Assembly: GCA_023381515.1 (NCBI GenBank) | Contig: JAMCQI010000103.1 | Coordinates: forward strand, 57,915 to 121,914 | Direction: 5' to 3' | Length of the DNA stretch: 64,000 nt | Source: Chloroflexota bacterium | GTDB lineage: Bacteria > Chloroflexota > Anaerolineae > UBA4142 | Program-made: the position numbers and the translations under genes | In this document: piece after piece, positions 48,844 to 57,950 of the stretch | How the letters are laid out: every line of letters starts with the position of its first letter | How positions within the stretch are numbered: the stretch's first letter is position 1 | Notes under the pieces: generated by a model | What the model saw: only the letters and a program-made list of their open reading frames with translations | Database searches by the model: none | Told to the model about the DNA's origin: nothing

Positions 48844-50253
48844 CTAATGTCCTGTTCCGGCAAAAACGGCCCAAGCCGTCCTGGCGAGAATCTTCAAGTC
48901 CAGTCCCAGAGAGCGGTGGTCGATGTACTCCAAATCCAGGCGCACCCATTCGGCAAAGTCGTTAATTTGATTGCGCCCGCCGATTTGCCAGAGGCAGGTG
49001 ATCCCTGGTTTCACGCTCAGCTTGCGCGCCTGCCAGAACTCAAACCTCTCAAACTCGTTTCGGAGCGGCGGGCGTGGTCCGACCAAGCTCATATCTCCCT
49101 TGAGCACACTCCACAGCTGCGGCAACTCGTCCAGGCTGTACCTTCTCAAAAAGCGCCCGACCCGCGTGACCCGAGGGTCGTTTTTCATTTTAAAGGCCGG
49201 CCCCTTCATTTCATTATACTTCAACAGGGCTTGCTTGAGCTCATCCGCATTCGCCACCATCGTCCTGAATTTGTACCCGACGAATTCGCGATTGTTCTGC
49301 CCGAGCACGCGCCACCGGTAGAATATCGGGCCCGGCGAAGAGAGCTTGACCGCCGCGGCGATCACAAGAAGGAGAGGCGACAGCACCAAAAGGAGCACGG
49401 CCGCAACCACCATGTCGAGCAGACGCTTGCCAAAGTCATACAGCGGCTTGGGCTCTGTCCGCAAGAGCAAAAGCGAAGGCAAACCCAGGAAAGGCTCGGA
49501 GTACGATGCCCACGGGGAACTGGAGAGGACGAGATACCTCAACATCGACTGCGAGATCAACCGAATCGGCTGACCCAAGTCGCGGCAGATCTCGGTTATA
49601 GTTTGGAGATAGCTTTCCCATAGTGGATTCAGAATCACGATCACTTCGCCGACGGGCTCTCGCGTCAGGACGCTGCGCAATTCGGTGCTCCACGCCTGCT
49701 CATTCCCATTCGCTACGGATGGAGGCAGCGGAAAAGGGTGGATCACAAAGTCGTACGCCCGGCCGCTCCTTTGGATAAGCTGCCGCACGTGGTCGATATT
49801 CTCGGGCAGGCCCACGACAAGCGGGCGGCGAAGGTAGTAGCCAGCACGATGCCGAGCCGTATAGTACTGCTTCTCCGCCACCCGAATGACGCCAAGCACT
49901 CCCAAGCTGACAACGCCAAAAGAGAAGACAAACAGCCGGCTGGCCCCCTGCTCTTTGATGCCAAAGACCACCAAGGCAAGGAGGCCCAGTGCCACAACTG
50001 AAACCTTGAGGAGTCCGCGCATTATCTCCCAGTAGGACTGGTGAACCGGATCGGCGTACATGCCGCCCCAATCAAGCATCAAGAGCCACAGAGGGAGTGC
50101 GAGAACGAGCAAGAGCGAGGAACTAGTCTCGTAGAGTTGGGTAAAGTCGGGGTTTAGCAAAGGCCCGACCAGCGGCAGCAAGAGATGCGCCACCGCAAAT
50201 GCAGCGGCCAGGCCAATCAAATCGACAAGCTGAAAAAACCACTTCGGAGACAT
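48844..50253 (-). CDS. Polyprenyl-phosphate glycosylphosphotransferase (EPS initiation)
   Basis: The 469-residue protein has four N-terminal membrane helices, a CoA-binding-like middle region, a fifth helix (LLDMVVAAVLLLVLSPLLLV) and the catalytic bacterial-sugar-transferase domain: GPIFYRWRVLGQNN, FVGYKFRTM, YSLDELPQLWSVLKGDMSLV and GPRPPLRNEFE. These enzymes transfer a sugar-1-phosphate to undecaprenyl phosphate and start exopolysaccharide synthesis. Genes upstream on the same strand (PAP2, galE, NusG-like) fit this. ATG 50253 removes 25 non-conserved codons. Confidence 0.92.
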   Translation of the reverse strand: MSPKWFFQLVDLIGLAAAFAVAHLLLPLVGPLLNPDFTQLYETSSSLLLVLALPLWLLMLDWGGMYADPVHQSYWEIMRGLLKVSVVALGLLALVVFGIKEQGASRLFVFSFGVVSLGVLGVIRVAEKQYYTARHRAGYYLRRPLVVGLPENIDHVRQLIQRSGRAYDFVIHPFPLPPSVANGNEQAWSTELRSVLTREPVGEVIVILNPLWESYLQTITEICRDLGQPIRLISQSMLRYLVLSSSPWASYSEPFLGLPSLLLLRTEPKPLYDFGKRLLDMVVAAVLLLVLSPLLLVIAAAVKLSSPGPIFYRWRVLGQNNREFVGYKFRTMVANADELKQALLKYNEMKGPAFKMKNDPRVTRVGRFLRRYSLDELPQLWSVLKGDMSLVGPRPPLRNEFERFEFWQARKLSVKPGITCLWQIGGRNQINDFAEWVRLDLEYIDHRSLGLDLKILARTAWAVFAGTGH

Positions 50254-50347
50254 CTCTATCCAATTGTACCATGAATGCTGACAATCGCGAAAGACCGACC
50301 AGCCCCTCTCTGCCTCCGCCGCAATCACGGCGATCTTCTTTTGCGAA

Positions 50348-51151
50348 TCAATCGGACTGCACTAGAGCCCATCCTCCTCTGATCCGTCCCATTAGCCTGA
50401 ACCCCAGCGCGGGAATCACTTTGATATCAAGCACCAACAGGATCACGGCGAGCAGCCATGCGCCGAGCACATCCGAGGGGAAATGCACCCCCATATAGAG
50501 ACGCGCCACGCCGACCAAGAGAGCCGCGAGACCGCAAGCCAGGCAGCTGACTGCGCGTATAATGTTTCGAGATGCACTCTTGGCGAGCCACCAAGCAAGT
50601 GTTCCGTAAAAGAGGAGCGCGAGCAGCGCATGCCCGCTGACGTAGCCGCTCTCCATAATGCGAGTCACCACCTGAGCAGTGACCGGCGGAGTGACCGCAG
50701 GCAAGCTCACGCCCTGCGCGGGCAGGTGCTGCAGTTGTTGTCGCGCCAAGCCCTCGAAATAGTAACCGAGAGAGAGATCATAGAGGCGTGGGAACAGGGG
50801 TGGCGTCGGCTCCGGCCGCGCGACGAGAGTCTTGACGAGCGAATACAGCAGATAAGCGAGCGGAACCGGCAACAAGGAAAAGAGGGCCGCTCCAGATCGG
50901 CGCCACAGGAGCAGCAACATCACGAGAGCCCAGAGCGGCAAGATGATGTTGATCGACCCCACCATGGAAAGAATGAGGGCGGGCTGATTTAGTGCCAAAA
51001 TCCGATGTGAAACAATCAGCCCGAGTAGATCCTGCTCACCGGGCAGATAGTATCCCATCCTGGCGTACACGGTAAGAGCCACAAAGGCAAGGGCAGTAAT
51101 AGCGGTGGCAATCCGGATGGCCTGCTCACGCAAGTTCCATGAATGATTCAT
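50348..51151 (-). CDS. PAP2-family membrane phosphatase
   Basis: The 267-residue protein has about six membrane helices and the three PAP2 motifs: KTLVARPEP (KxxxxxxRP type), SGYVSGHALL, and ARLYMGVHFPSDVLGAWL with the catalytic His. In an exopolysaccharide group it may recycle undecaprenyl pyrophosphate or act on lipid phosphates. ATG 51151 follows AGAGAGG by eight bases; the ATG 12 codons upstream has a weaker site. It ends 94 bases before the sugar transferase start. Confidence 0.88.
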   Translation of the reverse strand: MNHSWNLREQAIRIATAITALAFVALTVYARMGYYLPGEQDLLGLIVSHRILALNQPALILSMVGSINIILPLWALVMLLLLWRRSGAALFSLLPVPLAYLLYSLVKTLVARPEPTPPLFPRLYDLSLGYYFEGLARQQLQHLPAQGVSLPAVTPPVTAQVVTRIMESGYVSGHALLALLFYGTLAWWLAKSASRNIIRAVSCLACGLAALLVGVARLYMGVHFPSDVLGAWLLAVILLVLDIKVIPALGFRLMGRIRGGWALVQSD

Positions 51152-51720
51152 TCGCAGAGCCTCTCTGCGACCTGCGCTCTCTGACATCCGCCCGACCTAT
51201 TTCCGTGTGATTGGCGGGTCCCTGTGCAGAATCAAGCCGCACTCGTCCGCGCCAACATTGCAATTCGTGCCAGAGGAGGCTTGAAGATTGTACAGAGAGT
51301 GATGGGAGATGTCAAAGTTTGCGATGGCGCCGTGCAGGGCATCGGGCACGCGCGTTAGGGGTAGCCTATGAGCGTTCCATAGTTCCCCGGTTGGGGCGAG
51401 GCGGATTCCTCACCTCATTACAAACAGACAATGGACGGGGCCGTCCTCATCTTATCGGACAGCCCCGAAGAAACTCTGGTGCAGTTGAGATCATGAATGA
51501 AACGACGGAGGCGCCCGCCGCTTGCGTAGTGGATGCTCTCATGCGATTCGATCGCGGCCGCCCCGTCCATTCAGAGGTTCAGCCGGCAAAATACTGCCCG
51601 TAGGCCGATTCCCACAACGATTGGAATCCCAGCCGACGCCCGTGGCACGATCTGTTCGAGCACGCGGTGCTCCAGATTGCTTGCCTGCCGATTCAGATGG
51701 AGGACGCCTCGATTTGGCAC
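51152..51720. other. Non-coding stretch with a perfect 12-bp inverted repeat
   Basis: No supported gene lies in these 569 bases. AATGGACGGGGC at 51430-51441 is repeated as its exact reverse complement at 51560-51571, 118 bases apart. No transposase or target duplication is visible. Short open frames have no ribosome site. Confidence 0.5.
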
Positions 51721-52701
51721 TCACGCCTCGTACCCATGCGGATGCTTTTGCCTCCATGCCCACGCCGTCTCGACCATAGAGGACAAATCGGGGTACTGCG
51801 GAGTCCAGCTCAATTCATTGCGAATGCGGTCCGAACTCGCCACGAGCCGCGCGGGGTCTCCCGGGCGTCGCGCGGACGGAACAACTGGTATTGGGCGGCC
51901 CGTGACACGGCGCACCTCCTCCACCACCTGCGCGTTGGAATAACCCAGGCGGTTGCCCATGTTATAGGCCCGCGCCCCGATCCGATCGATGGCGCCGAGC
52001 GCGAGCAGATGCGCCCGCGCAATGTCCGCGACGTGGATATAGTCCCGGACGCAGCTCCCATCCGGCGTATCGTAATCCGTTCCGAACAAGCGAAATTCCT
52101 TTCTCTGCCCGAGCGCGACGTCGAAGAGAACCGGGATGATGTGGGTCTCCGGATCGTGAAACTCTCCATAGCGTTCAGTTGCACCGCAAGCATTGAAATA
52201 GCGGAGGGTCACATAGTTCAAACCGTGGGCACGACGATACCACTCCATCATGCGCTCGAAGGCAAGTTTCGACTCGCCGTAGGGGTTCACCGGCTCACGC
52301 GGATCGTCCTCAGCGATTGGCACCTGTTTGGGCTCTCCATAGACCGCGGCCGTCGAAGAAAAGACAATTCGCTTGACCCCCGCCTCGACCATGGCTTCCA
52401 GGAGATTGATCCCACCGGTCACGTTGACCTGGAAAAAGAGACCCGGGTCTCGCATCGACACGTCGACGAGCGCTTCGGCAGCGAGGTGGACGACGGCGTC
52501 GACCGGCTTGGCCTTCAACAGTGCCTTGCAACCCACTAGGTCGAGCAGGTCTCCCTGGAAGAATTCCGCCTTGGGGTTGACAGCGGCTCGGTGCCCCGCT
52601 TTGAGGCTGTCAAAGCCAATCACCTGGTGCCCCTGCTCCACCAATTGGTCGGTCACGACGCTCCCGATATAACCCGCTGCCCCGGTCACGAGTACCTTCA
52701 A
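51721..52701 (-). CDS. galE: UDP-glucose 4-epimerase
   Basis: The 326-residue extended SDR has the NAD motif VTGAAGYIGSVV, SSTAAVYGEP (catalytic Ser/Thr region) and the YxxxK pair in NPYGESKLAFE, plus RYFNACGA. It interconverts UDP-glucose and UDP-galactose and can feed the neighbouring exopolysaccharide genes. The start is TTG at 52701, directly at the first residues of the fold (KVLVTGAAGYIG) and with GGAGGAGA upstream; a longer frame from 52815 overlaps the antiterminator gene. Confidence 0.93.
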   Translation of the reverse strand: MKVLVTGAAGYIGSVVTDQLVEQGHQVIGFDSLKAGHRAAVNPKAEFFQGDLLDLVGCKALLKAKPVDAVVHLAAEALVDVSMRDPGLFFQVNVTGGINLLEAMVEAGVKRIVFSSTAAVYGEPKQVPIAEDDPREPVNPYGESKLAFERMMEWYRRAHGLNYVTLRYFNACGATERYGEFHDPETHIIPVLFDVALGQRKEFRLFGTDYDTPDGSCVRDYIHVADIARAHLLALGAIDRIGARAYNMGNRLGYSNAQVVEEVRRVTGRPIPVVPSARRPGDPARLVASSDRIRNELSWTPQYPDLSSMVETAWAWRQKHPHGYEA

Positions 52702-52745
52702 GCTATCTCTCCTCCGAGCATTCTGTGCTGTAAAGAAGGGAAATC

Positions 52746-53387
52746 CTAATGGCTGCCGTGTGTGTTTACCTTCTGAGCTGCCGACCGTGCCCACTCTCCT
52801 CTCCGGGTCTCCCAAATCCCGGCGCCATTACGCTTTGCTCCTCTACTCCCCTCAAAGACCCCGCGCTTTCCAGCGGGGAGCCCTTCTGTTCCCCGGCCGA
52901 TCTTTTTCAGCTCAGTCGTCTCCACCTCGCACGCCGCCCAGCGCTGTAGGAGCTGCACGAGCACGCGGGCCCGGCCCTGCCCGGTAAGACGGCGATCAAA
53001 CACGGCCTCGATATCTCTAAGCGGGCCGGTCGTAATCACCACTCGGTCGCCCGGTTCCAGGAATTCGCCCTGCTCGTCAATCACGTGAGGCTGGGCCAGG
53101 CGCTCCCGAATCCGCTCCAGCACCCGCCCGTCCATCCGGGCGGGCAGCCCTCCGAAGGCGACGAGATGCCGCATCCCAGGCGTCCAGTTGATACGGGAGA
53201 TCCCCACCTCCTCCAAATTGCACCGGGCGAATAGATAACACGGAAAATAAGGTCGGGTCGAGGGTCTCCCCTTGCGCTTGGGTGCCGGCAGTGATGGATA
53301 AAAAGTTTCTATCCCCTTGGCCGTGAGCGCCTCTTCTACCTGTCGTTCGCTGTGCGGTTTAGTGTACAGTACGTACCAGTCTTCCAT
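52746..53387 (-). CDS. NusG-paralogue antiterminator (RfaH/UpxY/LoaP-like)
   Basis: Residues 1-110 form a NusG N-terminal domain (WYVLYTKPHSERQVEEAL, TRPYFPCYLFARCNLEEV). Residues 110-165 form a KOW domain (EPGDRVVITTGPLRDIEAVF). It heads a minus-strand exopolysaccharide group, as specialised NusG paralogues commonly do to carry polymerase through long operons. The last 50 residues are Gly/Arg-rich and do not belong to the fold. They are encoded by sequence that includes a conserved-loop hairpin at 52859-52878, so the normal stop may have been lost. Forty-four bases separate it from galE. Confidence 0.88.
   Translation of the reverse strand: MEDWYVLYTKPHSERQVEEALTAKGIETFYPSLPAPKRKGRPSTRPYFPCYLFARCNLEEVGISRINWTPGMRHLVAFGGLPARMDGRVLERIRERLAQPHVIDEQGEFLEPGDRVVITTGPLRDIEAVFDRRLTGQGRARVLVQLLQRWAACEVETTELKKIGRGTEGLPAGKRGVFEGSRGAKRNGAGIWETRRGEWARSAAQKVNTHGSH
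52859..52878. repeat. Hairpin with conserved 8-base loop (copy 3)
   Basis: CCCCGC-GCTTTCCA-GCGGGG lies inside the C-terminal extension of the NusG-like gene. Its loop equals that of the copy at 9448-9471. Confidence 0.65.
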
Positions 53388-53503
53388 GGCTGCTCGCTCT
53401 ACTAGGATTTCGCAATGGGCTTGGCTGCCTTGCGACGAGGTGATTTCCGCCTAACCCTCTGAGGCGTTTTGTTCCAACGCGCCTGCCTCCGTGCCTGCGA
53501 CCA

Positions 53504-53728
53504 TCACCGGAGCATGCCCGAATTCGATAAAGTCTCCCTGGCCTCCTCAGAAGGCAGAGCGAGTCCTAAAAGAATCAAATGAGGATGCGCTTGATACATG
53601 ATCCGCAAGCCATCGGCTCGTGACTCGGCCTCACACACCCGGTAACCCATGGCGGCAAGACAACTCGCCGTTTCTAGCCGGTTGGCGCGGTCGCGGTCGA
53701 TGATGAGAATTCGGCGGTGCTGAGGCAT
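53504..53728 (-). pseudogene. Truncated receiver domain lacking the phospho-acceptor
   Basis: The 74-codon frame begins like a receiver (QHRRILIIDRDRANRLETAS, GYRVCEAESRADGL). It has Gly where the phospho-acceptor Asp belongs (HLILLGLALPSEEA instead of LLDLxLP) and stops after 74 residues, before the Thr/Ser and Lys positions. It cannot be a working receiver. It may be a remnant of a response regulator once linked to the exopolysaccharide genes, or a small pseudo-receiver. Confidence 0.65.
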
Positions 53729-54704
53729 CGGGTCCCAAGAGATCAGCCCTTTGCTTTTGGATCCATTCTGAATCGGATGAATGCAAAGAGGCACTCGCCG
53801 ACACCGCGATTACGCGCGGCGATCAGCCAGTGCCTTTCGGGCCTATGCTTGTGAAATACCGGCAAAGTTGAATAAACGAGCTTGGAACGAGGTTTGCTCG
53901 GAATTGGGATGGCAATCTAGATTGTCTCTGCGCTTTTGGGATGGACCAAGTGGCGGTACTTGCCTGTCCCTGGTCGTATTGCTTGGCGTGCAAAGACTTG
54001 CGGTATTGGTTCTTACCGCTCCAATTATAGCACCCTTGGGTTGTATGGGGGTAAATGCAAGGTTAAATTCTGGTAAAGATTCGCGCCTTGCGTTTGTGGT
54101 TCGCAGATTCCTTCGTTGGATCCGTGCTGAGGGACGATGACGACGAGCTCCCGGATACCAGCTTATTATGGCACAATTTTTCAAAAGCGCAAATTTCGAC
54201 TCGCACTACTCATGGGTTGCTAGAGGGTCCTGGGCGTATCTGCCGATGGGATTGCGCTCGTCGACGAGGAGCACCTTGGCATCCACCCCACGGGCGAGCC
54301 GTTAGGCCAGCACACACCTCGCAGGGCCCGCGCCTGGATTATAGAGTCGAACATGACTTTTGTATGCCCGTGCTTGCCGTACTCTGCTTCAACAACCTAC
54401 TCTGCCAGAGTTCATTTTTGACTTGCACCGGTTCTTGGAATAGAATGGATTATGGCTGAGCGTACGCACAAGGCTACGTAACACACCACATCACACCCAC
54501 ATTTGCATTCGATCAACCCCTCTGCAGTTTCATTTCCCTCTGTTGATCCATCACGCTACCATCCTATCGGCTGTCTCTCGTCACACGTCAGACATTAGGA
54601 GGCCTGAGGGAAAAACTGCTGCTCCACCCCGAAATCAATGTAAAGCAGTAGCGCCACGCATGGGACAGCTTACGTCAAAACTATATTCACTAAAGGAGGC
54701 CGCT
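53729..54704. other. Long intergenic region upstream of the GH43-like gene
   Basis: About 975 bases show no supported gene. Two minus-strand TATAAT elements occur, near 54022 and near 54334, and could feed the exopolysaccharide group, but their -35 partners are poor. The overall base composition is less GC-rich than the coding regions. Confidence 0.5.
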
Positions 54705-55772
54705 TTGGCAAAAAATCCTTGCGCGACCTGTGTTCCTGCCGCATGTTTCAAGGAAAGCCAGACCTTGCAACTCAAGCACGCTTCGAGCCGCTTTATCCGA
54801 GCGGGCACCGCGGCGACACCCCGCATAGACATCAGCTCCGTGCCGAACCCTGTGCTCGAACTCGACTTTCCCGATCCCGGCCTGATCAAGATCGGAGATA
54901 CCTACTACGCCTTCGCCACTAATTCACAGAGCGCTCATGTGCCGGCTGCCCGTTCTCAAGACCTGATTCATTGGGAAATGCTCCCCGACGCACTCCCGGT
55001 TCTGCCCGTTTGGGCCGCTCAGAATTTCCGTTGGACCTGGGCGCCGGCTGTGACCGCCACGCCCGAAGGCTACGCCATGTTCTTTACCACGCGCTGCCGG
55101 CGCAAAGCCACCCAGTGTATCGGCATCGCCATGAGTGACAAGCCGGAGGGACCGTACGAGCCCCTCAATGCCAAGCCCGCGCTCTGCAACGTCGAAATCG
55201 GCGGGTCCATCGATCCGAGCGTCTTTGTCGACGACGACGGTACGCGCTATATGCTTTGGAAAACGGACGGCAACGCCATCGGTGTCCCTACCTGGATTTG
55301 CATCCAGAGAATCGCAAGCGACGGCCTTACGTTGGTGGGCAGCCCCGTCCGTTTGTTTGCCAACGATTTGCCGTGGGAGGGCAAGCTCATCGAGGGACCG
55401 ACCCTCTGGAAGCATAATGGCAAGTATTATCTCTTTTATTCCGCGAATCACTTTACCGGGTCGCGCTATGCAATTGGCTATGCGGTCGCGGACGACGTCT
55501 GGGGACCCTACAAGAAATCCGCCGCTCCGCTGTGGTCCACGAACCGCGCGCGAGCCGTCGTCGGACCGGGCGGGCAAGACATTGTCTCCGGCCTCGACGG
55601 CGTCCCCTGGATTCTCTATCACGCCTGGACACCCGGCGGTCACCGCGGCCTGAATGCCGGTCGGCTTTCGTGGCAGGAGCACCGACCCAGACCCGAGAGA
55701 AGGAGCAAGGGGATCAAGTACGAGCTTGACCCTGATCTCGACAGCGCGGACGCGAGCTCAGCCCTCGTTTGA
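54705..55772 (+). CDS. GH43-like five-bladed beta-propeller protein
   Basis: The 355-residue protein has the GH43 layout: DFPDPGLIKIGDTYYAFAT (general-base Asp), GGSIDPSVFVDDDGTRYMLW (pKa-tuning Asp) and EGPTLWKHNGKYYLFYSA (general-acid Glu). An arabinosidase or xylosidase-type activity is likely; the linkage is unknown. The start is TTG at 54705, five bases after AAAGGAGG; upstream ATGs have no ribosome site. The N-terminus is Cys-rich (NPCATCVPAACF) and shows no signal peptide, so the enzyme may act inside the cell. Confidence 0.85.
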   Translation: MAKNPCATCVPAACFKESQTLQLKHASSRFIRAGTAATPRIDISSVPNPVLELDFPDPGLIKIGDTYYAFATNSQSAHVPAARSQDLIHWEMLPDALPVLPVWAAQNFRWTWAPAVTATPEGYAMFFTTRCRRKATQCIGIAMSDKPEGPYEPLNAKPALCNVEIGGSIDPSVFVDDDGTRYMLWKTDGNAIGVPTWICIQRIASDGLTLVGSPVRLFANDLPWEGKLIEGPTLWKHNGKYYLFYSANHFTGSRYAIGYAVADDVWGPYKKSAAPLWSTNRARAVVGPGGQDIVSGLDGVPWILYHAWTPGGHRGLNAGRLSWQEHRPRPERRSKGIKYELDPDLDSADASSALV

Positions 55773-55915
55773 ATCAGAAAACCGGGGTTGCAGTCGCGAG
55801 GAGGCGGTCCCGGGGACTTGCGTAGGACGGTGAGAACTGGGGTTCAATGGGGTCTCGACCTCAGACTTGCACGCGATCAATTGCGGCGAGCCCGCTTCGT
55901 CGCAAGAACAAAATC

Positions 55916-55950
55916 GGCCGCTTGCCTTATGAAGCGGCCATTCTTTTTTA
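55916..55950 (+). terminator. Bidirectional terminator
   Basis: GGCCGCTT and AAGCGGCC flank GCCTTATG and are followed by ATTCTTTTTT on the plus strand. On the minus strand GATTTTGTTCTTG follows. It separates the convergent GH43-like and ABC permease genes. Confidence 0.85.
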
Positions 55951-55953
55951 CCC

Positions 55954-56799
55954 TTACGTTCTTTGCGGTCTCCAAGCATCAAAGCGATGCTCAAAATGGT
56001 TCAGCACCTGAGTAAACAAGACGCCAAAGCCGGTAATGATAAAGATGCCAACCATCAGCTTGTCCGTCTGAAAAGTGGCGCCCGCGATCGCCATCGAATA
56101 TCCGATCCCAGCCGTCGCCGCCACCATTTCCCCTACCACAATCCCGACCAGCCCACGCCCCAGTCCGAGCCGCAGCCCGCTCAGGATAAACGGCACCGAG
56201 CCCGGGAGCGCAATGGTCGTAAAGATCTGCCGGTCCTTGGCACCGAAGGAGCGGGCGGCTTTGAGCAGCGTCTCGTCCAGGGCATGCACGCCCGAAAATG
56301 TATTGAGGATGATCGGAAAGAGGGCGCCAAGAAAGACGAGCGCGACTTTGGACCACAACCCGATCCCGAACCAGATGATAAAAAGGGGTGTGAGCGCAAT
56401 GCGGGGCATGGCATTCATCGCCGTGACAAAGGGATCGAAAATATAGTTCACGGTGCGATACCACCCCAAGATCATCCCGAGTGGAATGCCGATCACAATC
56501 GCCATCGCAAAGCCAATCACGAACTCGCTGCCGCTTACATACAGGTCGTTCCAGATGTCTCCCTGCGCGATCATCTGGACCGCCGCCGCGAATATCTTGC
56601 TCGGCGCGCTTGTAAACAGCGGATTGATGAGCCCGCTTGTCCCGGCGTATTCCCAGAACAGGAGAAAGACAATAACTCCGCTGACACTCAGGATGGGCTT
56701 TTGGGCGGCGGCGTAAATTCGGCCCATCCTCTCTCCAAGAGTTGCAGGTCTGCCCGCGCCCTCTATTCCTAGGGGAATCGTTTTGGCTTGCTGTTCCAT
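55954..56799 (-). CDS. NitT/TauT-type ABC transporter permease
   Basis: The 281-residue protein has about six membrane helices and the permease-ATPase contact loop EAA in ETLLKAARSFGAKDRQIFTTIALP. It groups with SsuC/TauC permeases, which import sulphonates, nitrate, taurine or aromatic and pyrimidine precursors. ATG 56799 follows GGAGTGAGG. The cognate ATPase lies 30 bases upstream in the same direction. The binding protein is not next to it. Confidence 0.92.
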   Translation of the reverse strand: MEQQAKTIPLGIEGAGRPATLGERMGRIYAAAQKPILSVSGVIVFLLFWEYAGTSGLINPLFTSAPSKIFAAAVQMIAQGDIWNDLYVSGSEFVIGFAMAIVIGIPLGMILGWYRTVNYIFDPFVTAMNAMPRIALTPLFIIWFGIGLWSKVALVFLGALFPIILNTFSGVHALDETLLKAARSFGAKDRQIFTTIALPGSVPFILSGLRLGLGRGLVGIVVGEMVAATAGIGYSMAIAGATFQTDKLMVGIFIITGFGVLFTQVLNHFEHRFDAWRPQRT

Positions 56800-56829
56800 A
56801 ATCCTCACTCCCAAAGCTGTTTAAGTGCC

Positions 56830-57627
56830 TTACTGATTCACCACCAACCCCGTCTTGGCTACCTCTTCTTCCAACAGCTCCCACAACTTTTCTTCGTACT
56901 TTAGGAACTCGACCTGCCGTTTGAGCTTGAGTGGCCGCGGCCGCGGCAAATTAATAGGCACAATCGCCTTGATGGTTCCAGGCCGCGCGGTGAACACGAC
57001 GACGCGATCGGAGAGATAGACCGACTCGGCAATGTTGTGAGTCACAAAGACAGCCGTCTTCCGAGTCTCTGCCCAGATACGCAGCAGTTCCGACTGCATG
57101 AACTCGCGCGTTTGGGCATCGAGATTCGCAAATGGCTCGTCGAGCAGGAGGATTTCGGGGTCGGTCGCGAGCGCGCGGGCAATATTCACCCGTTGCTGCA
57201 TTCCGCCCGACAATTCGTTTGGAAAGCGATCCTCGAACCCTGCCAGCCCCACCTTCTTGATATGTTCGCCTGCTCGCTGCCGCGCCGCGGCGCCTTTGAT
57301 CCCTTGGAGTTCCAACCCGTACGCGACATTCCCGATCACTGTGCGCCAGGGCAGCAACGCCGAGGATTGGAACACCATCGCGCGGTCCTTGCCCGGTTTG
57401 GTCACCACCTGTCCGTCAATCCGGATCTGCCCCCGCGCGATCGGCAAGAGACCGTCGATGGCATTTAACAAAGTAGTCTTGCCGCAGCCGCTGGGACCCA
57501 GAAAGGAGATGAACTCTCCTTCGTTCACCCTCAGGCTAACGTCGTTCAGTGCACAAAAGCGCTCTCGCGTTCGGGCAATAAAATACTCCACCGTCACATT
57601 CTGTGCTTCGAGCCTCACGGTAGCCAT
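56830..57627 (-). CDS. NitT/TauT-type ABC transporter ATPase
   Basis: The 265-residue ATPase has Walker A FLGPSGCGKTTLLNAI, Q-loop VFQSSALLPW, signature LSGGMQQR, Walker B LLLDEPFANLD and the switch His in VTHNIAES. This combination is that of SsuB/TauB. GGGAGG precedes the ATG. With the permease it forms an importer whose substrate may be that of the adjacent catabolic genes; this link is inference from position. Confidence 0.94.
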   Translation of the reverse strand: MATVRLEAQNVTVEYFIARTRERFCALNDVSLRVNEGEFISFLGPSGCGKTTLLNAIDGLLPIARGQIRIDGQVVTKPGKDRAMVFQSSALLPWRTVIGNVAYGLELQGIKGAAARQRAGEHIKKVGLAGFEDRFPNELSGGMQQRVNIARALATDPEILLLDEPFANLDAQTREFMQSELLRIWAETRKTAVFVTHNIAESVYLSDRVVVFTARPGTIKAIVPINLPRPRPLKLKRQVEFLKYEEKLWELLEEEVAKTGLVVNQ

Positions 57628-57950
57628 GCGGCCACCTCCCCATCATCAGAGTCTGCCGACGATTGGCACAAGAAAACAGGCGCGCGCATCTGGGCCGTCG
57701 ACACGGCCGCAATGCGCGCGCAGATGCTGAAAGCATACACAGACTGGGCTATGGTTGCAGAGATAACTCCAACAGTGCCGCACTGTGTCCCCCCCATGAG
57801 TCCACGCACAATCACACTGATGCCAGCCATCACCCGGCGGACTGGCCGGGCGTCACCATTCACAGGTTCAGGCTTTCGGCTTGCAAGCTTCAGCTTAACC
57901 CCCGCCTCTCGCGCAACCTTGGATCTCTGAAACCAGCAACCCAGAAACCT
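57628..57950. other. Intergenic region between cupin and ABC ATPase
   Basis: Apart from the hairpin at 57680-57721, a word repeat (AAACCAGCAACCCAGAAACC) lies at about 57930-57949, just beyond the cupin stop. I see no gene. A promoter for the ABC genes would be expected here, but none is clear. Confidence 0.5.
57669..57721 (-). terminator. Long two-stem hairpin with minus-strand T-run
   Basis: Outer arms GCGCGCGCAT (57680-57689) and ATGCGCGCGC (57712-57721) enclose inner arms GGCCGT and ACGGCC with a CGAC loop. On the minus strand CTGTTTTCTTG follows. It probably ends the hydroxylase operon before the ABC genes. Confidence 0.7.

Noticed and set aside
51211..51603. 130-residue plus-strand frame in the region between PAP2 and galE
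   Set aside because: No start signal or domain; codon content resembles a chance high-GC frame.
54218..54310. Minus-strand snippet reading VDAKVLLVDERNPIG
   Set aside because: It looks receiver- or ATPase-like for 15 residues but is closed by stops within 31 codons; not enough to call a relic.
57615..57863. 82-residue minus-strand frame over the long hairpin
   Set aside because: It overlaps the ABC ATPase start and the terminator hairpin and has no ribosome site.
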